A stretch of 64,000 nucleotides of DNA from Collinsella sp. (GCA_019414245.1 DXMK01000015.1:171383-235382), one strand, 5' to 3'. Positions 42,660 to 51,516 are shown, numbered from the stretch's first letter. Program-made: numbers and translations. Notes: generated by a model not told the origin, from the sequence alone.

Positions 42660-43850
42660 ATGAGTATCGTATTGTCACATACCACTGCAAAAGCGGTCTA
42701 CCAGGCCGCGCATTCGGTGTCTGCGAAAGGCATCGAATCCTGTAGTCCTGCCGCGATTTACGGATCATGTCCCACCGGAACGCTCCTTGACGCAGCCACA
42801 GAATGGCTCACCAAAAATGATGTTTCCCTCGACGCAAATGATTCCCTCGAGGTGATGGTGTTTGATCGCAGGAATGCGCGCTATGCAATGAACTGTCAGT
42901 GCCACGTTTCTTCAAAACGATTCTCGAACTCACGCTTTATAGAGCTCAAAGATGGCATCTTCATTGTTGGCGTTGAGCTTTGCGCACTTCAGGCCGCCAC
43001 CTATCTTTCTTTTCGCGAACTAGTGGAGTACTACTTTGAACTGTGCGGCGCTTATTCCCTTGGAACCGACTCTTCCACCTCCTATACCGAGCGTTTCGCG
43101 CTCACCTCGACCGAAAGGTTAAAGCAGTTCTTTAATTCCATTACCAGATGCGACGGTTTGGCCCTTGCCCGAAAGGCGATCCAATGTGTACGCGATGGAT
43201 GCCGGTCTCCTATGGAAACGGCCTTTGTCATGATGCTAACGCTGCCTAAAAGCGAAGGAGGACTTGGTATTAAGGGAATTGAGACCGATTACGAGGTGCA
43301 GGTCACCGCTGCCGCAAAGAATCTCACGAGACGCAAAAAGTTCTTTATGGATGCATATCTAAAGAAATCTCGCACAGACATTGAATACAACGGTTTTTAT
43401 CATGACGCGGAAGAAGACCGCGCCATCGATGAGGAGCGCAAGAATGCGCTTGCGTCCATGGGATACGGAATCATCACCGTCAGTCGTTATTCCTTTATGC
43501 ATGCCAGCGCTTTTGTTAGGGTCATGGAAGCAATCCAGCGGAAAGAGGGCGTACGCCCCTCGCGTCTGCCAAAAGACTTTCAAATCATGCAAGAGGACCT
43601 GAGACAGTTTGTACTCAGAAGGCTTATAGAAGAGAAAAAGCGAATTCAGAAGCAGCTCCGCCAGGATTCCGAAGATCGTCAACGAATCGACCTCGAAAAA
43701 GCAACACTCGAAGGCATCACGCTGGATGACCCGACAATTAATGAAGTTCCGGCAATCGATGACATGCAGACAGTCGAATCCGACAGCCCATCATTTGCCC
43801 AAACAAGCAGCCTCGCGCCCGAGGGCAGGATCTTCGGTGCCGGAAACTAG
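42660..43850 (+). CDS. Orphan protein with PD-(D/E)xK nuclease-like region
   Basis: A 396-residue protein of unknown function. Around residues 180-280 the order CRSPMETAFVMMLTLPKSEG, TDYEVQVTAA, TDIEYNGFYHDAEEDRAIDE and GYGIITVSRYSF matches the Vsr/DUF559-like PD-(D/E)xK fold: an acidic residue, then D/E-Y-x-G with a following H, and a helix of R/K. The N-terminal 150 residues have no recognisable domain; the C-terminal 90 are charged and helical. Such proteins often belong to abortive-infection or restriction-type modules. Codon use is visibly less GC-biased than in neighbours. No ribosome binding site precedes the ATG; TATATA at 42652-42657 may allow a very short leader. Confidence 0.6.
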   Translation: MSIVLSHTTAKAVYQAAHSVSAKGIESCSPAAIYGSCPTGTLLDAATEWLTKNDVSLDANDSLEVMVFDRRNARYAMNCQCHVSSKRFSNSRFIELKDGIFIVGVELCALQAATYLSFRELVEYYFELCGAYSLGTDSSTSYTERFALTSTERLKQFFNSITRCDGLALARKAIQCVRDGCRSPMETAFVMMLTLPKSEGGLGIKGIETDYEVQVTAAAKNLTRRKKFFMDAYLKKSRTDIEYNGFYHDAEEDRAIDEERKNALASMGYGIITVSRYSFMHASAFVRVMEAIQRKEGVRPSRLPKDFQIMQEDLRQFVLRRLIEEKKRIQKQLRQDSEDRQRIDLEKATLEGITLDDPTINEVPAIDDMQTVESDSPSFAQTSSLAPEGRIFGAGN

Positions 43851-43880
43851 GCCGGCTAACAAGGTGGGTACCCCAGCGAC

Positions 43881-44093
43881 GTGCAAAATTGCGAGTATTC
43901 AGCAGAGCCGGGTGTCTATCACCCTCGAGTGGATCCAAATGTGAAGCGAAATCACTCTTGCGTGAGAGCGTTAGGCAGCATTTGAGGAAGAACTCATCGG
44001 ATTAACACCCTAAGATAACTCTTGAACTGCATTATATGGCCTGCAATAAATTACCAGACCCCCTATCGTTGCAGAATACTCCAATTTTTGCAC
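43881..44093. repeat. Inverted repeat pair flanking about 165 non-coding bases
   Basis: GTGCAAAATTGCGAGTATTC (43881-43900) is inverted at 44074-44093 as GAATACTCCAATTTTTGCAC, with two or three differences. The bases between hold no gene. It may be a small non-autonomous element or two facing REP copies. Confidence 0.5.
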
Positions 44094-44195
44094 GGCTCAG
44101 GGGCACCCACCCCGGCATCGGCTATCAAAACCGCTCAGTCCGGAATCTCGTCCACTATTCCCCATCATTTTGTGCAACGAATTACCTGAACGTCA

Positions 44196-44257
44196 TTGAC
44201 ATATGAACATACACTCATATAATCGGAAGCAAGTTATATGAGCGCATGTTCATATGA
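44196..44257 (+). promoter_or_regulatory. Promoter and twin ArsR/SmtB operators of the metal-resistance locus
   Basis: TTGACA (44196-44201) and TATAAT (44218-44223) with 16-base spacing form a near-consensus promoter. An imperfect palindrome TATGAACATACACTCATATA (from 44202) fills the spacer and -10, and a second, TATATGAGCGCATGTTCATA (44235-44254), overlaps the expected transcript start. Both have the 12-2-12-like form of SmtB/CzrA operators, so the repressor gene downstream should control itself. Confidence 0.8.
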
Positions 44258-44269
44258 AAGGATATTGCA

Positions 44270-44635
44270 ATGAGCATCCGCGTTGATGAAACGAAACCCG
44301 ACACCGAGGCCACCGAGCCCGTGATCCCCACCACCTGCTCACCCGAGGACCTTCCCGACGAGGAGCTTCTCTACGACCTCGCCGACCTGTTCAAGGTCTT
44401 CAGCGACACCACGCGCATCAAGATTCTCTATGCCCTCATGGGCCGCGAGCTCTGCGTGGCCGACATCGCCGAGGCGACCGCAACCTCGCAGTCGGCAGTA
44501 TCGCACCAGCTGCGCACGCTCAAGCAGTCGCACCTGGTTAAATTCCGACGCGACGGGCGCAATATCCTCTACTCGCTCGCCGATGACCATGTCTACACCA
44601 TGCTCAACCAGGGCATGAGCCACATCTGTGAATAG
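44270..44635 (+). CDS. ArsR/SmtB-family zinc-sensing repressor
   Basis: A 121-residue winged-helix repressor. The recognition helix lies in TATSQSAVSHQLRTLKQSHLV. The alpha-5 metal site is complete: D105 and H107 in LADDHVYTM with H118 and E121 at the very end (SHICE), matching the zinc site of SmtB and CzrA. The alpha-3 site is reduced (ELCVAD has one Cys where CadC has two), so zinc is more likely than cadmium or lead as the main signal. Metal binding should release the operators upstream and before the ATPase gene. GAAAGGATATTGC precedes the ATG. Confidence 0.9.
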   Translation: MSIRVDETKPDTEATEPVIPTTCSPEDLPDEELLYDLADLFKVFSDTTRIKILYALMGRELCVADIAEATATSQSAVSHQLRTLKQSHLVKFRRDGRNILYSLADDHVYTMLNQGMSHICE

Positions 44636-44698
44636 CAACCAACCACGGTACCAGCGCGGCCTGCACCCAAGCCGCAAATACGGGGAAAGGAATCCACC

Positions 44699-44917
44699 AT
44701 GAAAAAGCAGTTTAAACTCGACGAGATCGACTGCGCCAACTGCGCGCGTGAGCTTCAGGACGAGCTGGCCAAGCTCGAGGGCGTCAAATCCGTGTCCGTC
44801 AACTTTATGACCCAGAAACTGACGCTCGAGGCCGATGATGCTGAGTTCGACGAGGTGCTCAACCGCGTTGTAGAGTTTACGGCCGACGCCGAGCCGGACT
44901 GCGAGATCATTCTCTAG
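44699..44917 (+). CDS. Free heavy-metal-associated (HMA) domain protein
   Basis: A 72-residue ferredoxin-like HMA domain with the metal motif DCANCA (C12 and C15), followed by LEGVKSVSVNFMTQKLTLEA. The motif has no Met before the DC, and acidic residues are frequent near the end (DAEPDCEIIL), including another Cys, which suits zinc or cadmium rather than copper. It probably delivers metal to the ATPase encoded next, which lacks this domain. GGGGAAAGGAATCC precedes the ATG. Confidence 0.88.
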   Translation: MKKQFKLDEIDCANCARELQDELAKLEGVKSVSVNFMTQKLTLEADDAEFDEVLNRVVEFTADAEPDCEIIL

Positions 44918-44972
44918 CCCAGGTTTACGCCAACCTGCAAGGCCGCGATTGCCGCGACCTTTGCTCGCGAAA

Positions 44973-44994
44973 TTATATGAGCGAGTGTTCATAC
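44973..44994 (+). promoter_or_regulatory. Third ArsR-type operator, before the P1B ATPase gene
   Basis: TTATATGAGCGAGTGTTCATAC differs from the second operator (44234-44255) at about three positions. It lies 24 bases before the ATPase start codon, so the ATPase is under the same repressor even if it has its own promoter. Confidence 0.8.
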
Positions 44995-45017
44995 ATTCAA
45001 ATGGGAGGATACGAGTC

Positions 45018-46970
45018 ATGGCCACCGCCGACCCCAAGAAGAAAAAGAAGAAGCGCAAGAAGAAAGAGTCACTCGAGCATAAGCGCAACCGCATCCTGGT
45101 AGCGCTGGGCATTTTTGCCGTAGTGTACGCCCTCGATGAGTTCGGCACCCTCACCGCCGCATTCGATACCCCGGGCGACATCTACGCCAGCTTCGCACTG
45201 TTCCTCGTGCCGTTTTTGATTGCCGGCTACGACGTGCTCCAAAAGGCATACAACAACATCCGCCGCGGCAAGGCGTTCGACGAGAGCTTCCTCATGGCCG
45301 TCGCGACCATCGGCGCGTTTGCCATGGTGCTCTTCCCCGATACCGACCCGCACATGGCCGAAGGCGCCGCCGTCATGCTGTTCTACCAGGTCGGCGAGCT
45401 GTTCCAGGCATACGCCGTGGGCAAGAGCCGTAAATCGATCAGCGCCATGATGGACATCGCACCCGACTACGCCAACGTCGAGCAACCCGACGGCTCACTC
45501 GAACAGGTCTTCCCCGATGACATCGCGGTCGGCACCGTGATCGTGGTCAAGCCCGGCGAGCGCGTGCCTATCGACGGCGTCATCGTCGAGGGCGAAACCC
45601 AGCTCGACACCGCCGCCCTTACCGGTGAGTCGGTCCCCCGCCCGGCCAAAACCGGAGACGATATCATCAGCGGCTGCATCAACATGACGGGGCTCATCCA
45701 CGTGCGCACCACCAAGCCCTTTGGCGAGTCCACCGTCGCACGCGTCCTGGAGCTCATGGAGAATGCCAGCGAAAAGAAGGCACGCACCGAGAACTTCATC
45801 ACGCGCTTTGCCCGCATCTACACGCCCGCCGTCACCGGCGCTGCCGCGGTGCTCGCGCTCGGCGGTGGCCTGGTCACCGGTGCCTGGTCCGACTGGATTC
45901 TGCGCGGCCTGACCTTCTTGGTCGTCAGCTGCCCGTGCGCGTTGGTGATCAGTGTGCCGCTCAGTTTCTTTGGCGGCATCGGCGGCGCATCCAAGCTGGG
46001 CGTTCTCATCAAGGGTTCTAACTACCTCGAGACGCTCGCCGACGTGGACACCGTCGTCTTTGACAAGACGGGCACCCTCACCAACGGCACGTTCTCGGTG
46101 GTCGCGGTACACCCCAAGGCCGGCTATACCGAGCAGTCGTTGCTCGAAGTCGCAGCCCTTGCTGAGTCGTTCTCCGATCACCCCATCGCGCAGTCCGTAC
46201 GTGTCGCCTACCAGGGCGAGGTCGACCCCAAGCGCGTAAGCGACTCCACCAACGACGCGGGCCATGGCGTGACGGCAACCATCGACGGCAAGCACGTCGT
46301 CGTTGGCAACGCAAAGATGCTCGCCGCGGCCGGAGTCGAAGCGCCCGATTGCGAGGTCGTCGGAACGATTCTGCATGTGCTCGTTGACGGCGTGTACGCC
46401 GGCCACATCGTGATTGCAGACACCGTCAAGGCCGATGCTGAGCAAACGATTCGCGACCTGCACGCCGCCGGTGTCAAGCGCACCGTCATGCTCACGGGCG
46501 ACCACGAGGAGGTTGCGGCGTCTGTGGCCAAGCAACTCAGTCTCGACGAGTTCCACGCGCAACTGCTGCCGGGCGATAAGGTCGAGCGCGTCGAGGCGCT
46601 GCTTGCAACCGAGAGTGGCAAGGGCAAGCTCGCCTTTGTGGGCGACGGCATCAACGATGCGCCCGTGCTTACGCGCGCCGATGTGGGCATTGCCATGGGC
46701 GCTATGGGTTCTGACGCTGCGATCGAGGCCGCCGATGTCGTGCTCATGGACGACAAGCCGTCCAACATTTCCCGCGCGATCCGTGTGGCACGCAAGACCA
46801 TGGCGATTGTTTGGCAGAACATCATCTTTGCGCTGGGTATTAAGCTGCTGATTTTGGTGCTTGCGGCGCTCGGCATCGCCAACATGTGGCTTGCTGTGTT
46901 CGGCGACGTGGGCGTGGCGATCATCGCCATCCTGAACGCCATGCGCGCGATGGGTGTCAAGAACCTGTAG
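45018..46970 (+). CDS. P1B-type zinc/cadmium/lead-translocating ATPase
   Basis: A 650-residue heavy-metal ATPase that exports divalent metal across the inner membrane. Motifs in order: ALTGESVPRPAKTGD (actuator), VVSCPCALVISVPLSFFGG with the CPC metal site in membrane helix 6, VVFDKTGTLTNG (phosphorylation), SDHPIAQSV (the HP motif) and VGDGINDAPVLTRADVGIAMG. The last helix has FGDVGVAIIAILNAMRAM, whose Asp marks the Zn/Cd/Pb subgroup. There is no N-terminal HMA domain; instead a very lysine-rich tail (KKKKKKRKKKE) begins the protein. The HMA domain is encoded separately upstream. GGGAGGATACGAGTC precedes the ATG at 45018. Confidence 0.94.
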   Translation: MATADPKKKKKKRKKKESLEHKRNRILVALGIFAVVYALDEFGTLTAAFDTPGDIYASFALFLVPFLIAGYDVLQKAYNNIRRGKAFDESFLMAVATIGAFAMVLFPDTDPHMAEGAAVMLFYQVGELFQAYAVGKSRKSISAMMDIAPDYANVEQPDGSLEQVFPDDIAVGTVIVVKPGERVPIDGVIVEGETQLDTAALTGESVPRPAKTGDDIISGCINMTGLIHVRTTKPFGESTVARVLELMENASEKKARTENFITRFARIYTPAVTGAAAVLALGGGLVTGAWSDWILRGLTFLVVSCPCALVISVPLSFFGGIGGASKLGVLIKGSNYLETLADVDTVVFDKTGTLTNGTFSVVAVHPKAGYTEQSLLEVAALAESFSDHPIAQSVRVAYQGEVDPKRVSDSTNDAGHGVTATIDGKHVVVGNAKMLAAAGVEAPDCEVVGTILHVLVDGVYAGHIVIADTVKADAEQTIRDLHAAGVKRTVMLTGDHEEVAASVAKQLSLDEFHAQLLPGDKVERVEALLATESGKGKLAFVGDGINDAPVLTRADVGIAMGAMGSDAAIEAADVVLMDDKPSNISRAIRVARKTMAIVWQNIIFALGIKLLILVLAALGIANMWLAVFGDVGVAIIAILNAMRAMGVKNL

Positions 46971-46985
46971 CACTCGTGGTCCCTC

Positions 46986-47113
46986 CGGCCGGGGCCGGGC
47001 TTGGTTTTGAAAACGTCCTCACGCATGAGGCCCGCCTTTCCTGCTCCTGCGGAGCAACGGAAAGACGGGCCTCGCGCTGCGGAGTGTTTTCAAAACCAAG
47101 CCCGACCCCGGCC
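46986..47113. repeat. Nested long palindrome after the ATPase gene
   Basis: Outer arms (46988-47014 and 47086-47113) pair over about 27 bases: GGGCTTGGTTTTGAAAAC against GTTTTCAAAACCAAGCCC. Inside, GAGGCCCGCCTTTC (47027-47040) pairs with GAAAGACGGGCCTC (47060-47073), and GCTCCTGCGGAGC forms the tip. It could be a terminator-like 3' end, or a REP cluster. Confidence 0.7.
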
Positions 47114-47249
47114 TACGGTGACGTTGCTGGTGGTTCTTGGGCATCGCTTGCTGGCAGGGCTCCTTTGCTGAAATGGACTTGGCCGAAAGGGCCGCTGGTC
47201 CCAGTCGCTGGTTCGCGCTTTGCGTGAACTCCGCGCTACTGTGGGACAG

Positions 47250-47639
47250 TTAGGCTTCTGTTGTTGGACCCGCTGCATCTTCCCGACCCAACATCGCCCG
47301 TAGCTTCTCAAAGCTCTCCTCGCTCAGGCAGTGCTCCATGTGGCAGCCCTCTTGCGACGCGACCTCAGCCGAAACGCCCGCATCCTCCAGCAGCCCCACG
47401 AAAAAGCAGTGACGCTCCCACATTTGACGAGCGACCTCCAGACCACGCTCCGTCAGATGAACATCTCGCTTGCCCATTTCGACGTAGCCGTTGTTCTCCA
47501 ACGTCGCCATAGCTTTTGAAACGCTTGCCTTAGTTACGCCAAGGTACTCTGCAACATCAATCGAGCGCACGATGCCCTGACGTTCCGACAGAACGTAGAT
47601 CGATTCGAGATAGTCTTCTCCGGATTCACGTAGGGCCAT
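47250..47639 (-). CDS. DtxR-family metal-dependent regulator (MntR/IdeR type)
   Basis: A 129-residue protein with the DtxR opening ESGEDYLESIYVLSERQG, the winged helix SIDVAEYLGVTKASVSKAMATLENNGYV and the metal-binding dimer domain containing RHCFFVGLLEDAGVSAEVASQEGCHMEHCLSE (split here: E, C, H, E and H ligands). It lacks the SH3-like third domain, as MntR does. It should repress metal-uptake genes in the presence of Mn or Fe. The ATG at 47639 has GCGAAAGGCGG upstream. Confidence 0.88.
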   Translation of the reverse strand: MALRESGEDYLESIYVLSERQGIVRSIDVAEYLGVTKASVSKAMATLENNGYVEMGKRDVHLTERGLEVARQMWERHCFFVGLLEDAGVSAEVASQEGCHMEHCLSEESFEKLRAMLGREDAAGPTTEA

Positions 47640-47662
47640 GGGCCGCCTTTCGCGATGATTGC

Positions 47663-47745
47663 TAGTTAGCTTTTGGATACTTTTCACAGCTTACTTTACC
47701 GCAAAAGTTGCCCATGTCTTACTACTTTGCCTAAAAGTTAGCCGT
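47663..47745 (-). promoter_or_regulatory. Candidate autoregulatory region of the DtxR-type gene
   Basis: Three related half-sites occur upstream of the gene: GTTAGCTTTTGG (inverse CCAAAAGCTAAC), GCAAAAGTTGCC and CCTAAAAGTTAGCC. Repeated AAAAGTTAGC-type sequence is suggestive of an operator for the adjacent regulator, but no full palindrome like the classic iron box is visible. Confidence 0.35.
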
Positions 47746-47776
47746 GTTTCACAAAACGTGCGGGACGAAAACAAAA

Positions 47777-47839
47777 TGGGGACGCCCCGCAAGGAGTGTC
47801 CCCAGGTGCCGGCAGAAAAGGAGCGTCCCAAAGTGCCGA
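47777..47839. repeat. Dispersed repeat family C, copy 3
   Basis: TGGGGACGCCCCGC, AAGGAGTGTCCCCAGGTGCCGG and AAAAGGAGCGTCCCAAAGTGCCG. The last two units match copies 1 and 2 closely. Confidence 0.65.
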
Positions 47840-47846
47840 GCCGCAG

Positions 47847-48617
47847 CTATAACAGGCCAAAGTGCTTTGCGGCGTTGTAGATCCCATCGTCGTCCACGGC
47901 GGTCGTCACGTAGGTCGCCGCAGCTTTCACCGTGTCCTGCGCGTTGCCCATGGCCACACTTGTGCCCACGGCCGAGAACATCGACAGGTCGTTCTCGCCG
48001 TCGCCAAAGGCAATCGCTTCACTCGCGTCGATGCCCAGGCGCTCCAGCGTCGCCGCCACACCCAGGTCCTTGCCGCCGTTGGCCGGAATAATGTCGCAGA
48101 ACAGGTCGCACCAGCGCGTGGTGAGCGAATGCGACACGGCATCGGTCACGATATGCTCGTCAACTGGGTCAACAAAGGCACAGAACTGATAGACCGGCGC
48201 GTCAAAGGCATGCTCAAACGGCTCCTCGTGGTAGACGATTCCCGCGTTGCTGCCAGCCGTCACCACGCGCTCGGACAGGCGGTTCACAAACGAGTTCTCG
48301 CCCTGCATGCACAGTGAGTCGTAGCGCCCCTGCGCCACCTGGTCCACAATCACCGCAACGTCGTCCGGATCGATCGGGCAGCTGCGGTAGACGCCCTTGG
48401 CATCAAAACAGTGCTGGCCCGAAAGCGTAATGTACGCATCCCAGCCCAGGTCGAACAGCCAGTCCGGCATCTGGTAGGTCGGACGGCCCGTGGCGATCAC
48501 GCACGCAATCCCCTGCTCGCGAAAGCTGTCGAGCACCTGCTGCGCCGACGCCGGAATCCGGTGGGTCTTAAAGCTCAGCAGCGTACCGTCGATATCGAAA
48601 AACGCGGCTTTGATCAT
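47847..48617 (-). CDS. Cof-type HAD hydrolase
   Basis: A 256-residue haloacid-dehalogenase-superfamily phosphatase of the Cof/IIB subgroup. Motif I is AAFFDIDGTLLSF, motif II is VIATGRPTYQM, and the motif III/IV region is IAFGDGENDLSMFSAVGTSVAMGNA. It dephosphorylates sugar phosphates or cofactor precursors; the substrate is not evident. The ATG lies six bases after the stop of the ABC-F gene, with GGCGAGGAGTAGG as its ribosome binding site inside the end of that gene, so the two are translationally coupled. Confidence 0.9.
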   Translation of the reverse strand: MIKAAFFDIDGTLLSFKTHRIPASAQQVLDSFREQGIACVIATGRPTYQMPDWLFDLGWDAYITLSGQHCFDAKGVYRSCPIDPDDVAVIVDQVAQGRYDSLCMQGENSFVNRLSERVVTAGSNAGIVYHEEPFEHAFDAPVYQFCAFVDPVDEHIVTDAVSHSLTTRWCDLFCDIIPANGGKDLGVAATLERLGIDASEAIAFGDGENDLSMFSAVGTSVAMGNAQDTVKAAATYVTTAVDDDGIYNAAKHFGLL

Positions 48618-48623
48618 TCTCGC

Positions 48624-50480
48624 CTACTCCTCGCCCTCGAGCTTTTCGCTCGCCTCGAGCCACGCCATCTCCAGCTCGTCCATGGCGGCGTGAGCCTCGT
48701 CGATCTTTGCCTGCTGCTCGCCGAGCGCCGTGTAGTTGGTGGGATCGACCTGGGCCATGGCGGCCTCGGCCTCCTCCACGCGGGCGCGCTGCGTCTCCAT
48801 CTTGCGCTCGAGCGAGCTCACCTCGCGGCGGAGCTTCTGACGCTCGGCGTTGGAAAGGCCGTTGGGCTGACCGCTCGACTTGGGCTTGTCGGCAGCAGCC
48901 GCCGCACCGGTGTCGAACGTGCCGGTCTTAGCGCTCGGCGCGCCCACGGGCTCGCCCTCGGCGGTAGCGTTGCACAGGCGCAGGTACTGGTCCACGCCGC
49001 CGGGCATATGCGTCAGATGGCCATCGAGCAGTGCCCACTGTTGGTCGGTCACGCGCTCCATCAAAAAGCGATCGTGTGTCACCAGGATCAGCGTGCCGGG
49101 CCAGCCGTCCAGCAGGTCCTCGACAATCGCGAGCATGTCGGTATCCAGGTCGTTGCCCGGCTCGTCCAGGATGAGCACGTTGGGCTCGTCCAGAATCGTC
49201 AGCAACAGCGACAGGCGACGGCGCTGGCCGCCCGAAAGATCGCCGATGCGGCTCCAGAGCTGCTGCGTCGTAAAGCCCAGACGCTCGCAGAGCTTCTCGG
49301 GCGAAGTCTCCTTGCCGTCGATGACGTAGTACTTCTTATAGTTGCCGAGCACCTCGCGGATCATGTCGCCCATGTAGGGTTCGAGCTCCTCGAGCTGCTG
49401 CGACAGCACGCCAAAGCGCACTGTCTGGCCAATCTTCACGCGGCCGCGCGTGGGTTCAATCTTGCCCTGGATCACGTCGAGCAGCGTCGACTTGCCGGCA
49501 CCGTTCTCGCCCAGCAGGCCATAGCGGTCGCCCGCACCAATGAGCCAGGTCACGTCAGAGAGCACCTGCTTGGGCGCGCCATCGGTATCCGCATAGCCGG
49601 CGTCCACGTCGACCACATCGATAACCTGCTTGCCCAGGCGGCTCACGGCGAGGCGCTTGAGCTCCAGCTCGTCACGCACGGGCGGCACGTCGGCGATCAG
49701 CTCGCGAGCGGCATCAACGCGAAACTTGGGCTTGGTGGAACGCGCCTGGGCGCCGCGGCTCAGCCACGCGAGCTCCTTGCGCGCCATGTTGCGACGGCGT
49801 TCCTCGGTAACCGCGGCCATGCGGTCGCGCTCCACGCGCTGCAGGATATATGCGGAGTAGCCGCCCTCGAAGGGATCGACCTGGCCGTCGTGGACCTCCC
49901 ACATGCTGGTGCAGACCTCGTCCAAGAACCAGCGATCGTGCGTGACCACGAGCATTGCGCCCTGACCGCGCTGCCAGCGAGCCTTAAGATGGCGTGCAAG
50001 CCAGTTGATGGTGCGCATGTCCAGATGGTTAGTGGGCTCGTCGAGCATGAGCACGTCGTAGTCGCCGATCAACAGGCGCGCGAGGTCCACGCGGCGGCGC
50101 TGGCCACCCGAAAGCTCGCCCACCGTGCCCTCCCAGGGCACATCGCTAATGAGACCGGCGAGGATCTGGCGCGTGCGGGGGCTCGACGCCCACTCATACT
50201 CGGGCGTGTCGCCCACGACGGCATGGTGCACGGTGTCGGTGTCGACAAGCTGGTCCTTTTGGCCGAGCAGGCCGATCGTGGTGCCGCGACGATGCGTCAC
50301 GCGGCCGTCGTCGGGCTCCAGCGTGCCGGCGAGCACGCTCAGCAGCGTCGACTTGCCGTCGCCGTTTTTACCGACAATACCAATACGGTCGCCCTCGCCC
50401 ACGCCGAGCGTCACGCTATCGAAAATATGCTTGGTGGGAAACTCTAGGCTGACGGAATCGCATCCCAAAAGAATCGCCAT
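48624..50480 (-). CDS. ABC-F family ATPase (Uup-like)
   Basis: A 618-residue soluble protein with two ABC domains in tandem: Walker A GIVGKNGDGKSTLL and GLLGENGAGKSTLL, signatures LSGGQRRRVDLARLL and LSGGQRRRLSLLLTIL, and Walker B ends VLMLDEPTNHLDMRT and LILDEPGNDLDTDM. An inter-domain linker and a C-terminal coiled coil (LRREVSSLERKMETQ... to the end) match Uup-type ABC-F proteins, which act on ribosomes or in DNA-structure maintenance rather than transport. GAAGGAGCAGGGC precedes the ATG at 50480; the in-frame extension back to 50594 has no support. Confidence 0.92.
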   Translation of the reverse strand: MAILLGCDSVSLEFPTKHIFDSVTLGVGEGDRIGIVGKNGDGKSTLLSVLAGTLEPDDGRVTHRRGTTIGLLGQKDQLVDTDTVHHAVVGDTPEYEWASSPRTRQILAGLISDVPWEGTVGELSGGQRRRVDLARLLIGDYDVLMLDEPTNHLDMRTINWLARHLKARWQRGQGAMLVVTHDRWFLDEVCTSMWEVHDGQVDPFEGGYSAYILQRVERDRMAAVTEERRRNMARKELAWLSRGAQARSTKPKFRVDAARELIADVPPVRDELELKRLAVSRLGKQVIDVVDVDAGYADTDGAPKQVLSDVTWLIGAGDRYGLLGENGAGKSTLLDVIQGKIEPTRGRVKIGQTVRFGVLSQQLEELEPYMGDMIREVLGNYKKYYVIDGKETSPEKLCERLGFTTQQLWSRIGDLSGGQRRRLSLLLTILDEPNVLILDEPGNDLDTDMLAIVEDLLDGWPGTLILVTHDRFLMERVTDQQWALLDGHLTHMPGGVDQYLRLCNATAEGEPVGAPSAKTGTFDTGAAAAADKPKSSGQPNGLSNAERQKLRREVSSLERKMETQRARVEEAEAAMAQVDPTNYTALGEQQAKIDEAHAAMDELEMAWLEASEKLEGEE

Positions 50481-50550
50481 ATGCCCTGCTCCTTCGTAGA
50501 AATTCAACGTTGTCCATAATAGCAGCGAAAAGGCGGGCCGCACACGACAC

Positions 50551-50591
50551 AAAAAGGCGGACCATCTCCCAAAAGAGATGACCCGCCTCTC
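50551..50591 (-). terminator. Terminator of the pst operon
   Basis: On the minus strand GAGGCGGGTCATCTCTTTTG is followed by the complementary GAGATGGTCCGCCTTTTTG, with a T-run, 53 bases after the pstB stop codon. Confidence 0.88.
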
Positions 50592-50643
50592 CAATCAGTC
50601 CCGTGGCAACCGTGGCCGCCGCGGGCCTCAAGCATGTCCCGGA

Positions 50644-51512
<869 letters not shown>

Positions 51513-51516
<4 letters not shown>

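Noticed and set aside
48411..50447. A 678-codon open frame antisense to the ABC-F gene
   Set aside because: It covers the opposite strand of a gene with all ABC motifs; the sequence is rich in Leu/Ala/Val/His repeats typical of antisense translation.
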